From the NCBI GenBank assembly GCA_024703915.1, contig CP087969.1, forward strand, positions 4,216,001 to 4,280,000: a stretch of DNA of 64,000 nucleotides, in the 5' to 3' direction. Shown here piece by piece: positions 52,946 through 62,476 of this stretch (position 1 is its first letter; the number at the start of each line of letters is the position of its first letter). The notes under the pieces were generated by a model. That model did not search any database. It saw only the letters and a list, made by a program, of their open reading frames with translations, and had not been told where the DNA came from. The translations under genes and the position numbers were made by a program. This DNA comes from Massilia sp. H-1 (lineage in GTDB: Bacteria > Pseudomonadota > Gammaproteobacteria > Burkholderiales > Burkholderiaceae_D).

Positions 52946-53525
52946 TGAGTCCGGTGTCGCCCTGGGTTGCGCGCTTCGCGCCGCTGGTGCCGCCGGGCGA
53001 GGTCCTCGACCTGGCTTGCGGCAGCGGGCGCCACGCGCGCCACTTTGCCGCGCTCGGCCATCCGGTCATGGCGCTCGACCGCGATGCGGCCGCGCTGGCC
53101 GAGGCGGCCGGGCCGGGCATCAGCACGCTGGCATGCGATCTGGAAGACGGCAGCACGGCCTGGCCCTTCGCGCCGGGACGCTTTGCTTAAGCATCGTGGT
53201 GACCAATTATCTGCACCGGCCGCTGCTGGCGCAGCTGGCGGCCAGCCTGGCGTCGGACGGTGTTTTGATTTATGAAACGTTTTCTCAGGGAAACGAAGTC
53301 TTCGGCAAGCCGTCGAATCCGGCTTTCCTGCTGGCGCAGGGCGAGTTGCTGGCGTTTGCCGCCGCTGCCGGGCTGGCCGTGATTGCCTACGAGGAGGGCG
53401 TGATCGCCGCCCCGAAACCGGCCATGGTGCAGCGGCTGTGCGTACATGGGCGGCTGCTGGCCCGTGCGCAGATCCGGCTGGGGCCTGCAATAGCGCTTAA
53501 GACGGGCTTAAGAAGCGGATTCTAG
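52945..53525 (+). CDS. Class I SAM-dependent methyltransferase (frame interrupted)
   Basis: About 193 residues. VLDLACGSGRHARHFAALGH is motif I; VMALDRDAAALAEAA is motif II; IVVTNYLHRPLLAQLAASLA and GVLIYETFSQGNE follow, as in the TehB/UbiE-like small methyltransferases. Substrate unknown. Scar at 53185 (GCTTAAGC). Two further GCTTAAGA scars at about 53500 and 53510; repairing both moves the stop to a TGA at 53533-53535, so the last residues are uncertain. Confidence 0.88.
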
Positions 53526-53596
53526 TCAAGAATGAACCATAAAGGCGGGCTATCCGCTACAATCAGGCTTTTATTTACCAGCATAGTGTCTTACAT

Positions 53597-54488
53597 ATGA
53601 TCAAGGGCAGCATAGTAGCAATCGTCACCCCGATGCACGCGGACGGCAGTCTCGATTACCCGGGCCTGAAGAAGCTGATCGACTGGCATATCGCCGAAGG
53701 TACCGACGGCATCGTTATCGTGGGCACGACCGGCGAATCGGCCACGGTCAATGTGGACGAGCATTGCGAACTGATCCGCTTCACGGTGGAACACGCCGCC
53801 AAGCGCATTCCTATCATCATCCAAGCACCGGCGGCAACTCGACCGCCGAAGCGATCAAGCTGACCGAATGCGCCAAGGAAGTCGGCGCCGACGCCGCCCT
53901 GGTGGTGGTGCCTTACTACAACCGTCCTTCGCAGGAAGGCATGTACCAGCACTTCAAGGCGATCGCCGAAGCGGTGGACCTGCCTATCATCCTGTACAAC
54001 GTTCCTGGCCGCACCGTTGCCGACATGTCCAACGAGACCGTCGTGCGCCTGTCCGCGATCAAGAACATCGTCGGCATCAAGGATGCGACCGGCAATATCG
54101 GCCGTGGCCTGGAATTGCTGCGCGACGTGCCGAAATCGTTCGCCGTGTATTCGGGCGACGATCCGACCGCGATGGCGCTGATGTTCTGCAGGCGGCGCTT
54201 AAGCAATATTTCGGTCACCGCCAACGTGGCGCCGCGCGCCATGCACGAGCTGTGCGCCGCTGCCATGGCTTAAGCAACATCGCCAAGGCGGTCGAGATCA
54301 ACAACAAGGTCATGACGCTGCACGCCAAGCTGTTCGTCGAGCCGAACCCGGTGCCCGTCAAGTGGGCGCTGGCAGAAATGGGCATGATGCCGCCGGGCCT
54401 GCGCCTGCCGCTGGCTCCGCTTTCGGCGACTTTCCACGACACCGTGCGCGGCGCCCTGCGCGACGCCGGCGTCCTTTCCAAGCCCTGA
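53597..54488 (+). CDS. dapA: 4-hydroxy-tetrahydrodipicolinate synthase DapA (frame interrupted)
   Basis: About 293 residues. GSIVAIVTPMHADGSLDYPGL, GTTGESATV, YNVPGRTVADMS (Tyr) and IVGIKDATGN (Schiff-base Lys) are the DapA signatures. First step of the lysine/diaminopimelate branch. Scars at 54196 (QGGAGNISVTANVAP) and 54267 (AAMAGNIAKAVE), each GCTTAAGC for GCCGGC; indel near 53824. Precedes bamC, a conserved pairing. Confidence 0.95.
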
Positions 54489-54548
54489 TCCGCAAGGATC
54501 AGGATCACTCTGACACCAGCTGCCTCTTAGCTCACCTCCCGTTACGAC

Positions 54549-55708
54549 ATGACTATTCGCAAGACAATGAAACCGGCCCTGGCCACCGCAATTACTTCCG
54601 CGCTGCTGGTCAGCCTGACCGGTTGCGGCATGATCAGCTCCGTGATGGAACAAGACCGCGTCGATTACCGTGGCGCAAAGAAGGCGCCCAAGCTGGAAGT
54701 GCCGCCTGATCTGACCCAGATCGACAAGGACAACCGCTACACCGTGCCGGATGCAAAGGGCATTGCCAGCGCATCGAGCTACCAGCAGCAAGTTGGTGCT
54801 TACGCGCCTGCAGCCGTGGCTTAGGCCAGGCAGTCGGCCCGGTCGGCAGCGGCGCCATGCGCGTCGAGCGCGGGGGCAACCAGCGCTGGCTGGTCGTCAA
54901 TCAGACGCCTGAGCAACTGTGGCCGCAACTCAAGCAGTTCTGGTCGGATTCGGGCTTTACCCTGGCGACGGAATCGGTCACGACCGGCACCATGGAAACC
55001 GAATGGGCGGAAAACCGCGCCAAGATTCCGCAAGATCTGATCCGCCGTTCGATCGGCAAGGTGTTCGACTCCCTGTATGGCACCGGCGAGGCGCGACAAG
55101 TTCCGCACCCGTATCGAACGCAACCCTGCTTAAGCGGCACTGAGATCTACATCAGCCACCGCGGCGCGGAAGAAGTGCTGACCGGTCCGCAGAAAGAAAC
55201 CGCGACCTGGACCGTGCGTCCGAACGATCCTGAACTCGAAGCGATCTTCCTGTCCAAGCTGATGGCGCGCCTGTCCGGTGCGACCGAGCCGAAGAAGGCG
55301 GAAGCCGCTGCGACCGACCTCATCAACAACCCGACCGTGGCGCCGCTGCACGCCAAGCTGGTGGGCGATGCGGTGGAAGTCGACGAAGGATTCGACCGCG
55401 CCTGGCGCCGTGTCGGTCTGGCACTGGACCGGGTCGGCTTCACCGTCGAAGACCGCGACCGCGTGCAGGGCGTGTACTTCGTACGCTACGTCGATCCGGA
55501 CAGCGCTTCGCAAGACGGCTTCTTCAAGAAGCTGTTCACCTTCGGCGCCGACGAGAAAGCCAAGGAAGCCCAGCGCTACCGCGTGCTGGTCAAGGCCGAG
55601 CAGGGCGCCAGCGTGAGCCGCGTGACCGTGCAGACCAACGACGGCAAGGCGGAAACCACGCCAACCGGCGCCAAGATCCTGAAACTGCTGGCAGACGACC
55701 TCAAATAA
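54549..55708 (+). CDS. bamC: Outer membrane assembly lipoprotein BamC (frame interrupted)
   Basis: About 385 residues. Lipoprotein signal with lipobox LTGC. Unstructured N-terminal segment (YRGAKKAPKLEVPPDLTQI) that in E. coli BamC contacts BamD, followed by two helix-grip domains (RWLVVNQTPEQLWPQLKQFW and DRAWRRVGLALDRVGFTVEDRD). Accessory component of the Bam complex. Scars at 54817 (AVAGQAVGPV) and 55127 (NPAGGTEIYISH); indel near 55095. An ATG at 54567 is an alternative start. Confidence 0.92.
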
Positions 55709-55727
55709 GAGGTCTCAGCCAAACAAG

Positions 55728-55750
55728 AAAGCCGACCATGGGTCGGCTTT
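55728..55750 (+). terminator. Rho-independent terminator after bamC
   Basis: AAAGCCGACC-ATG-GGTCGGCTTT, perfect 10-bp stem followed by TTTT. Strongest terminator in the window, ending the dapA-bamC transcript. Confidence 0.93.
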
Positions 55751-55849
55751 TTTTACGTCTGTTTGCGCGCAGAAGAGCGCTGGACGCGCAAATCTGCGGA
55801 CGAAAAAAGCCGACCCGAAGGCTTACTCTTTTCCAAACCGTGCTGAAAA

Positions 55850-56115
55850 TTACTTAGCAGCCGATGCAGCAGCCGAAGCGGCGGTCGAAGCAGCAGCCGA
55901 AGCGGCAGCAGCAGCGTCAGCAGCGGTCGAAGCAGCAGCCGAAGCGGCAGCAGCAGCGTCAGCAGCAACAGCAGCAGCTGGAGCTTCAACTGGAGCTGCT
56001 GGAGCAGCTGGGGCTTCGACTACTGGTGCTGGTGGAACAACAGCAGCTTCTTCTTTTTAGCGCAAGCAGCCAGAGCAACAGCCAGCAGGGAGACGATCAG
56101 CAAAGATTTTTTCAT
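55850..56115 (-). CDS. Ala-rich repetitive small lipoprotein (frame interrupted)
   Basis: About 88 residues. MKKSLLIVSLLAVALAAC is a lipoprotein signal (lipobox LAAC), then a short Lys/Glu segment, a Pro/Ala/Val hinge (VPPAPVVEAPAAPAAPVEAP) and a tail made of Ala, Ser, Thr and Asp repeats. A missing base in the A-run near 56055 breaks the frame after CAKK. Probably an abundant outer-membrane lipoprotein; function unknown. The repeat tail is coded by a 42-bp tandem duplication. Confidence 0.75.
55881..55964. repeat. Perfect 42-bp tandem duplication inside the Ala-rich lipoprotein
   Basis: Copies 55881-55922 and 55923-55964 are identical, each beginning GCGGTCGAAGCAGCAGCC. 42 bp equals 14 codons, so gain or loss of a copy keeps the frame and changes tail length. 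Confidence 0.9.
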
Positions 56116-56420
56116 GGGTTTTTCCTTAATTAATTCACTAAAATGTATAACACTATTGCGATGAATAATTACCGGTAATTATCGCTCGTTAGGGAATTCT
56201 CGTAGGCTTTCGTACCTGTTATGGTGCCTGACAGACAACGGAAACTTCCTAACCCGATATTATAGCGAAATTTGGTGCTTCGCAATAGCACAATAATGCT
56301 TTTTTGGAAGCAATTTGTGAACAAGCAATACAACTTATTTTACAAAAACACGTGTATTGAGTGATTAGCAAGCTATTTCGTGAATTTCCGAATTAAATTC
56401 GGCTTTTGATGGCAGTCTGC
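56116..56420. other. AT-rich intergenic region
   Basis: 305 bases between the Ala-rich lipoprotein and a DUF7931-like gene (both minus strand). Contains the lipoprotein ribosome-binding region (AAGGAAAAACCC near 56118), the 18-bp palindrome at 56165, and AT-rich stretches (TTTTACAAAAACACGTG near 56340). No gene seen. Lower GC than surroundings. Confidence 0.5.
56165..56182. promoter_or_regulatory. 18-bp perfect palindrome, candidate operator
   Basis: ATAATTACCGGTAATTAT is a perfect palindrome about 50 bp upstream of the lipoprotein start. A dimeric regulator site is plausible; no regulator can be named. Confidence 0.4.
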
Positions 56421-56900
56421 CTACAATCCCGTGGTGGTCGCGTGGAGGCCTGGCAAGGACTCGGCCCAGATGCCGACGAATCTTTCGTTGCTGATTTCTG
56501 TCTCCTTCGGCGAGTCGAAGGCGGCGGCGCCACGCAGATGGTCGCTGTGAAAACGCCGCACAATGTGTATGTGGTCACCAATGCAAAACGAATCGGTCAG
56601 CGTTTTCAGAGGGCGGTTGGTGATCCGGCATTCGATCCGGTGGCTGTAGTCCTGCAACAGACGCAGGAAGCGCGGGTAATGCCGTTCAATATGTCCGGAT
56701 TGGTGCATGGCCAGTTGCAGATGGCCGCCCAGGCTCAGGAAATGACGCAGGGCAGCATCGGTCTGACTGCTTCCCAACGGAAACACCGCGAAGTCCGGAT
56801 CGAACATCGCCAGGGTTGATGTGGAGCGGGCGATGCAGTCCAGAAAATGCGCCTCGCATTCGGCGCGGGTGTCGAATTTGAATTCTGTTGCATCAGCCAT
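56421..56900 (-). CDS. DUF7931-like conserved protein
   Basis: 159 residues, uninterrupted. FDTRAECEAHFLDCIARSTSTLAMFDPDF, FPLGSSQTDAALRHFLSLGG, HYPRFLRLLQDYSHRIECR and FHSDHLRGAAAFDSPKE match a conserved betaproteobacterial family; the layout recalls a phospholipase D-like half domain but no HKD motif is seen. Function unknown. 12 bp after the RoxA-like gene, so probably cotranscribed. Confidence 0.8.
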   Translation of the reverse strand: MADATEFKFDTRAECEAHFLDCIARSTSTLAMFDPDFAVFPLGSSQTDAALRHFLSLGGHLQLAMHQSGHIERHYPRFLRLLQDYSHRIECRITNRPLKTLTDSFCIGDHIHIVRRFHSDHLRGAAAFDSPKETEISNERFVGIWAESLPGLHATTTGL

Positions 56901-56912
56901 GCGGTTCTCCTT

Positions 56913-58034
56913 TTAAGCCAGTTCGACCCAGCCGTCCTGATACCAGGTATAGAGCGCTTCCATCACATCGTCCGACGCCGTTGCCGCCAGCGTGCCGGGC
57001 AGCAGGCGGTCATTGGCCAGCGCGTCGAGCAAGACCTTGTCGGTGCGGCCGACGGCAAACGATTCGCCATTGATGAACACATGCTTGCCACGATACAGCA
57101 TCTGCGACTTGAGCGAGAGGGCCACGCCGCGCTTGGCGATGGTTTCCGGCAAAGCGGCCCATCGTCAGCGGCTTGGCCGGTCCCGTGAAGAACACATTGT
57201 GCTTCGGCTCGGACAGATGCTCGCCGACGAAAATGGTCACATCTTCCTCGGTGAAGCGCACCTTGTTCATTTCTTCGGTGATGGTCGCCAGCATGTGCTT
57301 GGGAATTTCCGCCGGGTGCTTGGCCAGGTCCAGTTCCGGATCGGCATAGCGGCCCGGCAGGTCGATCGAATCGCACATGAATTGCAGGAAGGCTTCGCCC
57401 AGTTCCTGGTAGGACGGCGAACGGAAACCGATCGAATAGGTCATGCATTCGCCCTCGGCCACGCCGTCGTGGGCGTAGTGCGGCGGCAGGTACAGCATGT
57501 CGCCCGGTTCGAGCACGAATTCTTCCGTCGGCTTGAAGTTCTTGAGGATCTTGAGCGGCATGCCCTCGACCAGGGTCAGGTCCTTCTGGGCGCCGATGCG
57601 CCAGCGCCGCTTGCCGTGCGCCTGCAGCAGGAACACGTCATACGAATCGAAGTGGGGGCCGACACCGCCGCCGTCGGTGGCGTAGCTGATCATCAGGTCG
57701 TCGAGGCGGGCGTCGGGTACGAAGCGGAATTCGCGCAGCAGCGCTCGGCCTTCTTGTCGTACAGATTGGCGCCTTGCACCAGCATGGTCCATGCTTTCTG
57801 GGTAGCGGGCGGCAAGGCCTCGAGCGGGCCGTGCTGCATGTTCCAGTCGCCGCCGGTCTGGGTGATCAGGCGCGATTCGACGTGGTTCAGTTTGGCCAGC
57901 TCGGCCAGTGCCGCCAGCGTCAGCAGGGGCTTGAATCCGGGGATGGCCTGGCGGATCAGCAGCGGCTTCTTGTGCCAATAGTCGCGCAGGAACTGGGCGG
58001 GCGTAATGTCGCCCAATAGCGTTAATTTTTTCAT
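56913..58034 (-). CDS. roxA: JmjC-like cupin, ribosomal protein uL16 3-hydroxylase family (frame interrupted)
   Basis: About 372 residues. MKKLTLLGDITPAQFLRDYWHKKPLLI is the classic N-terminus. Fe(II) ligands in GPHFDSYDVFLLQ (HxD) and the distal His in YLPPHYAHDGVAEGEC; YSIGFRSPSYQEL follows. C-terminal winged domain (HVFINGESFAVGR). E. coli YcfD hydroxylates an Arg of ribosomal protein uL16 using 2-oxoglutarate and oxygen. Indels near 57720 and 57155. Confidence 0.92.
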
Positions 58035-58114
58035 GCCGCATTATATCAATGTCCGACTCTGGGCAAGCGGGCCGGGAAGGTATAATCTCGCGGTACACAC
58101 TGAAAGGATGCAAG

Positions 58115-58658
58115 ATGAAGATTGCCAAGAACACGGTCGTCACGGTCAACTACAAGTTGTCCGACGCGCAGAATAACCTGATCGAAGACGGTAGCCAGCC
58201 GATGGTTTACCTGCACGGCGGCTACGAGAACACGCTGCCGAAAATCGAAGAAGAACTCGATGGCAAGGAAGAGGGCTATTCGTCCGTGATCCAGATCGAA
58301 CCGGACGACGCGTTCGGCGACTACGATCCGGCCCTGGTCAAGGTCGAGCCGCGCAACCGCCTGCCTGAGCCGCTGGAAGTGGGCATGCAGTTCGAAGGCA
58401 TGCCTGACGGCGACGGCGACGAAGAAGCGATGATCTTCACCGTCACCGACATTGCCGACGACAAGGTCGTCCTGGACGGCAACCATCCGCTGGTTTAAGC
58501 ATGGCGCTGCGCTTCAATTGTCGGTCGCCAGCGTGCGCGCCGCCACCGACGAAGAAATCGCGCACGAGCACGTGCACGGCGCCCATGGCCACCACCATGG
58601 CGACGACGAAGACGAAGGCGACGAAGGCGATCACTTCCGTACCCACCCGGTACACTAA
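58115..58658 (+). CDS. SlyD-like FKBP peptidyl-prolyl isomerase (frame interrupted)
   Basis: About 180 residues. MKIAKNTVVTVNYKLSDAQ and QPMVYLHGGYENTLPKIEEELDGKEEG give the FKBP half; QIEPDDAFGDYDPALVKVEP begins the IF chaperone insert; NHPLAGMALRF is the family signature after repair of the scar at 58494 (GTTTAAGC for GCCGGC). The C-terminal tail is His/Asp/Glu-rich (HEHVHGAHGHHHGDDED), a metal-binding tail like SlyD. AAAGGATG precedes the ATG. Confidence 0.92.
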
Positions 58659-58670
58659 GCAACAGCTCAG

Positions 58671-58692
58671 CACGCCTTCTTCGGAAGGCGTG
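58671..58692. terminator. Bidirectional hairpin between convergent genes
   Basis: CACGCCTTC-TTCG-GAAGGCGTG, perfect 9-bp stem with a C(TTCG)G loop, 12 bp after the FKBP stop and 45 bp before the stop of the convergent gene. Confidence 0.65.
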
Positions 58693-58736
58693 TTGCTATG
58701 TGGGCTGCCATGGCGCTTGCATGGCGCGGCGCAGCG

Positions 58737-59686
58737 TTACAGCTCGTCCAGCCTGAACATCTGCTCGGCGCCCGGCGCGACCTGCACCCGCAGCACGCGG
58801 CTGCCGATGCTGACATGGCCGATATTCTCTTTCCACAGGATCGCCGGTTCGGTCCCGTTCGGTACCGGCGCGGTATCGATCAGCAGCACTTTCCCATTGA
58901 ATTTCTTGGCCAGCAAGGCCACCTGGCGCCGCACGGCCGCGTAGCCGTCCATGGCGCCCGTGCCGCGCCCGAAGCGCGCCAGCAAGCCCGGCTCGTCGGC
59001 CAGGATGTTCACGTCGCCTTCCGAAAACAGCACCAGCGCCTGCTGCTTCCTGCGCTTGGCCTGCCCGAACAGCTTGGTCAGCCAGAAGCGGTTGGCCACG
59101 GCCCGGTCTTCGTATTCGCTGTTGCGGCCCGCCTCCGGACGATAGTGGTTGTTGTCGGAAGGGAGATTGACGGTGGCGTACAGCACGCCGCCGACCGTCC
59201 ATTCGGCGTTCTCGGCATAGCTGCGGTACTTGGTATTGGCCGACAGGCGCGACAGCGATGCCATGCGCGCGCCGGGGGCGCCCTGGTCTTCATACAGCAG
59301 TTCGCGCAGGCGGTTCAGGCGTTCGATGGCGGCTAAACTTGCTTGCCGGCTGTTGCGGCAGGTGCTCCAGTCGCTGGCGGCCTAGCAGGATGATCACCGG
59401 GTGCTGCATGTCGTCGAGCATGTCGCTTGCCAGCGCGTGTACAGCTCGTCGGTGCAGACTTCCTTGCTGCCTTTGAGGCCGGTGACGACGACAAAATCGA
59501 GGCCCGGCTTGCGCGTGCGGGCAAACGCCTGTTCGCGCTGCGCTTCGCTGCCCTCGGTGCGGAAGGTGTGGCCGATGACGGCGAACTGCTGTCCCGGCAC
59601 CTTGCTCTGCTTGGTCGCCGCCGCTGCTTAAGCACGGCCGCGAGGGCCGCGCACAGCAGGGCGAGAACGCGTGCCGCCACGATCAT
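58737..59686 (-). CDS. Secreted protein of unknown function coupled to mutS (frame interrupted)
   Basis: About 315 residues. Signal peptide MIVAARVLALLCAALAAVL. Then QQFAVIGHTFRTEGSEAQREQ, GLDFVVVTGLKGSKEVCTDELY and, in another frame, YRSYAENAEWTVGGVLYATVNLPSDNNHY, QALVLFSEGDVNIL and NGKVLLIDTAPVPNGTEP. VIGH, VVTGLKG and NLPSDNNHY are loosely reminiscent of metallophosphoesterases, but I cannot assign a family. Its ATG overlaps the mutS stop (ATGA). Scars near 59335 and 59627; indel near 59390. Confidence 0.72.
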
Positions 59687-62329
59687 TGGGCAGCCATGCG
59701 CTTGAGCTGGTACAACTGGTCGAGCGCTTCGCGCGGCGTGAGTGCGTCCGGATCGATGGCGGCCAGCGCGTCGTGCAGCACGCTCGACGCGGCGGCCGGT
59801 TCCTCATCGCTCTCGTCTTCTTCGCACGGCAGCGCGAACAGGTCGAGTTGCGGGGTGGCGTCGAGCGCCTGCGATTCGAGCCGCGCCAGATGCTTGCGTG
59901 CGGCCTTGATCACGCCTTGCGGCACGCTCGGCCAGCTGCGCCACCTGCAAACCGTAGCTCTGCGATGCCGGTCCGGCCTGCACCGCGTGCAGGAATACGA
60001 TGCTGTCCTTGTGCTCGACCGCCGACAAGTGCACGTTGGCGGCCGTCGGATGGCTTTCGGGCAGCTGCGTCAACTCAAAATAGTGGGTCGCGAACAGCGT
60101 GAAGCTGCGGCTCGCGTCGATCAGGTGGCGCGCGATCGCCCACGCCAGCGCCAGGCCGTCGAAGGTCGAGGTGCCGCGCCCCACTTCATCCATCAGCACC
60201 AGCGAATGCTCGGTGGCGCCGTTGAGGATCGCGGCCGATTCGGTCATTTCGACCATGAAGGTCGAACGCCCGTCCTACCAGATCGTCGGTCGCGCCGATG
60301 CGGGTGAAGATGCGGTCGATCGGGCCGATGGTCGCACTGGCCATCGCCACGTAGCTGCCCACATAGGCCAGCAGCGTGATCAGCGCCACCTGGCGCATGA
60401 AGGTCGATTTACCGCCCATGTTCGGACCGGTGATCAGCAGCAGGCGGCGTTCGTCGGACAGGCAGCAGTCGTTGGCGATGAAGCGTTCGATCTGGTTCTC
60501 GACCACCGGGTGGCGGCCTTCGCGAATGTCGAGCGCCGGTTCGGCCACCAGCTGCGGCGCGCTCCAGCCGTGCTGCAGCGCGTGGGTGGCCAGCGCGGTC
60601 AGCGCGTCGAGCTGCGCCAGGCCTTGCGAGATCGTTTGCAGCGTGGCGATGTGGGGCGCCAGGTCGGCCAGCAGCTGGTCGTACAGCATCTTCTCGCGCA
60701 CCAGCGCCTTGTCCTGTGCCGACAGCGCCTTGTCTTCGAAGACCTTCAGTTCCGGCGTGATATAGCGCTCGGCGTTCTTGAGCGTCTGGCGGCGGCGGTA
60801 GTCGTCCGGGACCTTGTCGGTCTGGCCGTGAGTGACCTCGATATAGAAGCCGTGGACCTTGTTGTACTCGACGCGCAGATTGGCGATCCCGGTGCGGGCC
60901 CGTTCGCGCGTTTCCAGGTCGAGCAGGAACTGGCCCGCGTTTTCCGACAGGCCGCGCAGTTCGTCGAGTTCGGCATCGAAGCCGGGTGCGAAGACGCCGC
61001 CGTCGCGCACCATGGCGGCTTAGCTCCAGCGCCACCGCGCGTTCCGAGCAGATCGAGGCACACGCCCGGCGTGGCCAGCGCATCCTGGATGGTCGCCAGC
61101 AGGCTCGCTTCGCCCGGCGTGAAGGTGCGCTGCACGCTCTGGCGCAAGGCCGAAGCAGCTGCTGCAGGCCGTCGCGCAGGCTGGCCAGGTCGCGCGGGCG
61201 CGCCGACAGCAGGGCGATGCGGGTGGTGATGCGTTCGATGTCGGGCACCTGGCCCAGGGTGGCGGCCAGCGCGCCAAGCAATCGGTCTGGATCAGCGAAC
61301 CGATGGCGGCATGGCGCGCGCGGGCGATGCCCTGGTCGCGCCGCGCATGGTGCAGCCAGTGGCGCAGCAGGCGCGAGCCCATCGCCGTGCGGCAGTGGTC
61401 GAGCAGGGAGAACAGCGTCGGCGACTCCTGGCCGCGGATGGTCTCGGTCAGTTCCAGGTTGCGGCGGGTGGCCGCGTCCAGGCCGATGAATTCGTTTTCG
61501 GTTTCGGTCGACAGGCTGCGCACGTGCTGCAGACCGCGGCCCTGGGTCGAGTGGGCGTAGCGCAGCAGCGCGCCGGCCGCGCCGAATGCGGCGCCCAGGC
61601 CGTCGGCGCCAAAGCCGGTGAGGGTGGCCACGCCCAGCTGGTCGAGCAGGGCCTTGTGGCCGCCGACGACATCGAAATGCCATTCCGGCACGCGCTGGGT
61701 GTGGACCACGCCGTCGTCCTCGAACAGGTCGGCGCCGTCGGCGCGCAGGATTTCAGGCTAGGCGAGATGCGTTCGAGTTCCTGCTGCAGGCGCACGCCCA
61801 CGGTGCGGCTGTCGCCCGAAAACTCCATCAGGCGCAGGGCGCCGGACGCCAGCGACAGCCAGGCCAGGCCGGTCGTGACGACCTTGCGCTGGCTGATCAT
61901 GCACACGGCCAGCAGCGGGCGTTCGGCCTTCTCGGGCAGCAGGTCGGCATCGGTCAGGGTGCCGGGGGTGACCACGCGCATGACCTTGCGCTCGACCGGG
62001 CCCTTGCTGGTGGCCGGGTCGCCGATCTGTTCGCAGATCGCGCACGACTCGCCCATCTTGACCAGCTTGGCCAGGTAAGGATCGAGCGAATGGAAGGGGA
62101 TGCCGCACATCTTGATCGGATTGCCGCCCGAGGTGCCGCGCGCGGTCAGCGTGATGGACAGGATGCGCGCCGCTTTTTCTGCGTCTTCGTGGAACAATTC
62201 ATAGAAGTCGCCCATGCGGTAGAAGACCAGCATGGTCGGATAGTCGGCCTTGATGCGCAAATATTGTTGCATCATTGGTGTGACTTTGCCGCCCCCGTCC
62301 TGCGGCAAACCAATTTGTATATTTTTCAA
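59683..62329 (-). CDS. mutS: DNA mismatch repair protein MutS (frame interrupted)
   Basis: About 880 residues. Mismatch-binding domain: TPMMQQYLRIKADYPTMLVFYRMGDFYELF with the Phe-x-Glu motif. Clamp and lever domains, then ATPase: ITGPNMGGKSTFMRQ (Walker A), VLMDEVGRGTSTFDGLALAWAI (Walker B and signature), FATHYFELTQ. Start uncertain: TTG 62329 with GGAAG upstream, GTG 62395, or the ATGs at 62271-62276. Scars at 61018 (ALEPAAMVRDGGV) and 61757; other indels near 60275, 59930, 61150, 61280 and 61730. Confidence 0.93.
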
Positions 62330-62476
62330 TGACTTACCGACTTCCAAGCGACCTCCAGCAATCCGTTGCGACCCGTTTCGCTCCCTTTCAGACACCTGTG
62401 TCTTTAGCCATCGCTAGCCGCGCTGGCTAAAAGAGAGCATACTGGCGCTTCCCGGCTAAAACCTAGAAAGCCCGCC

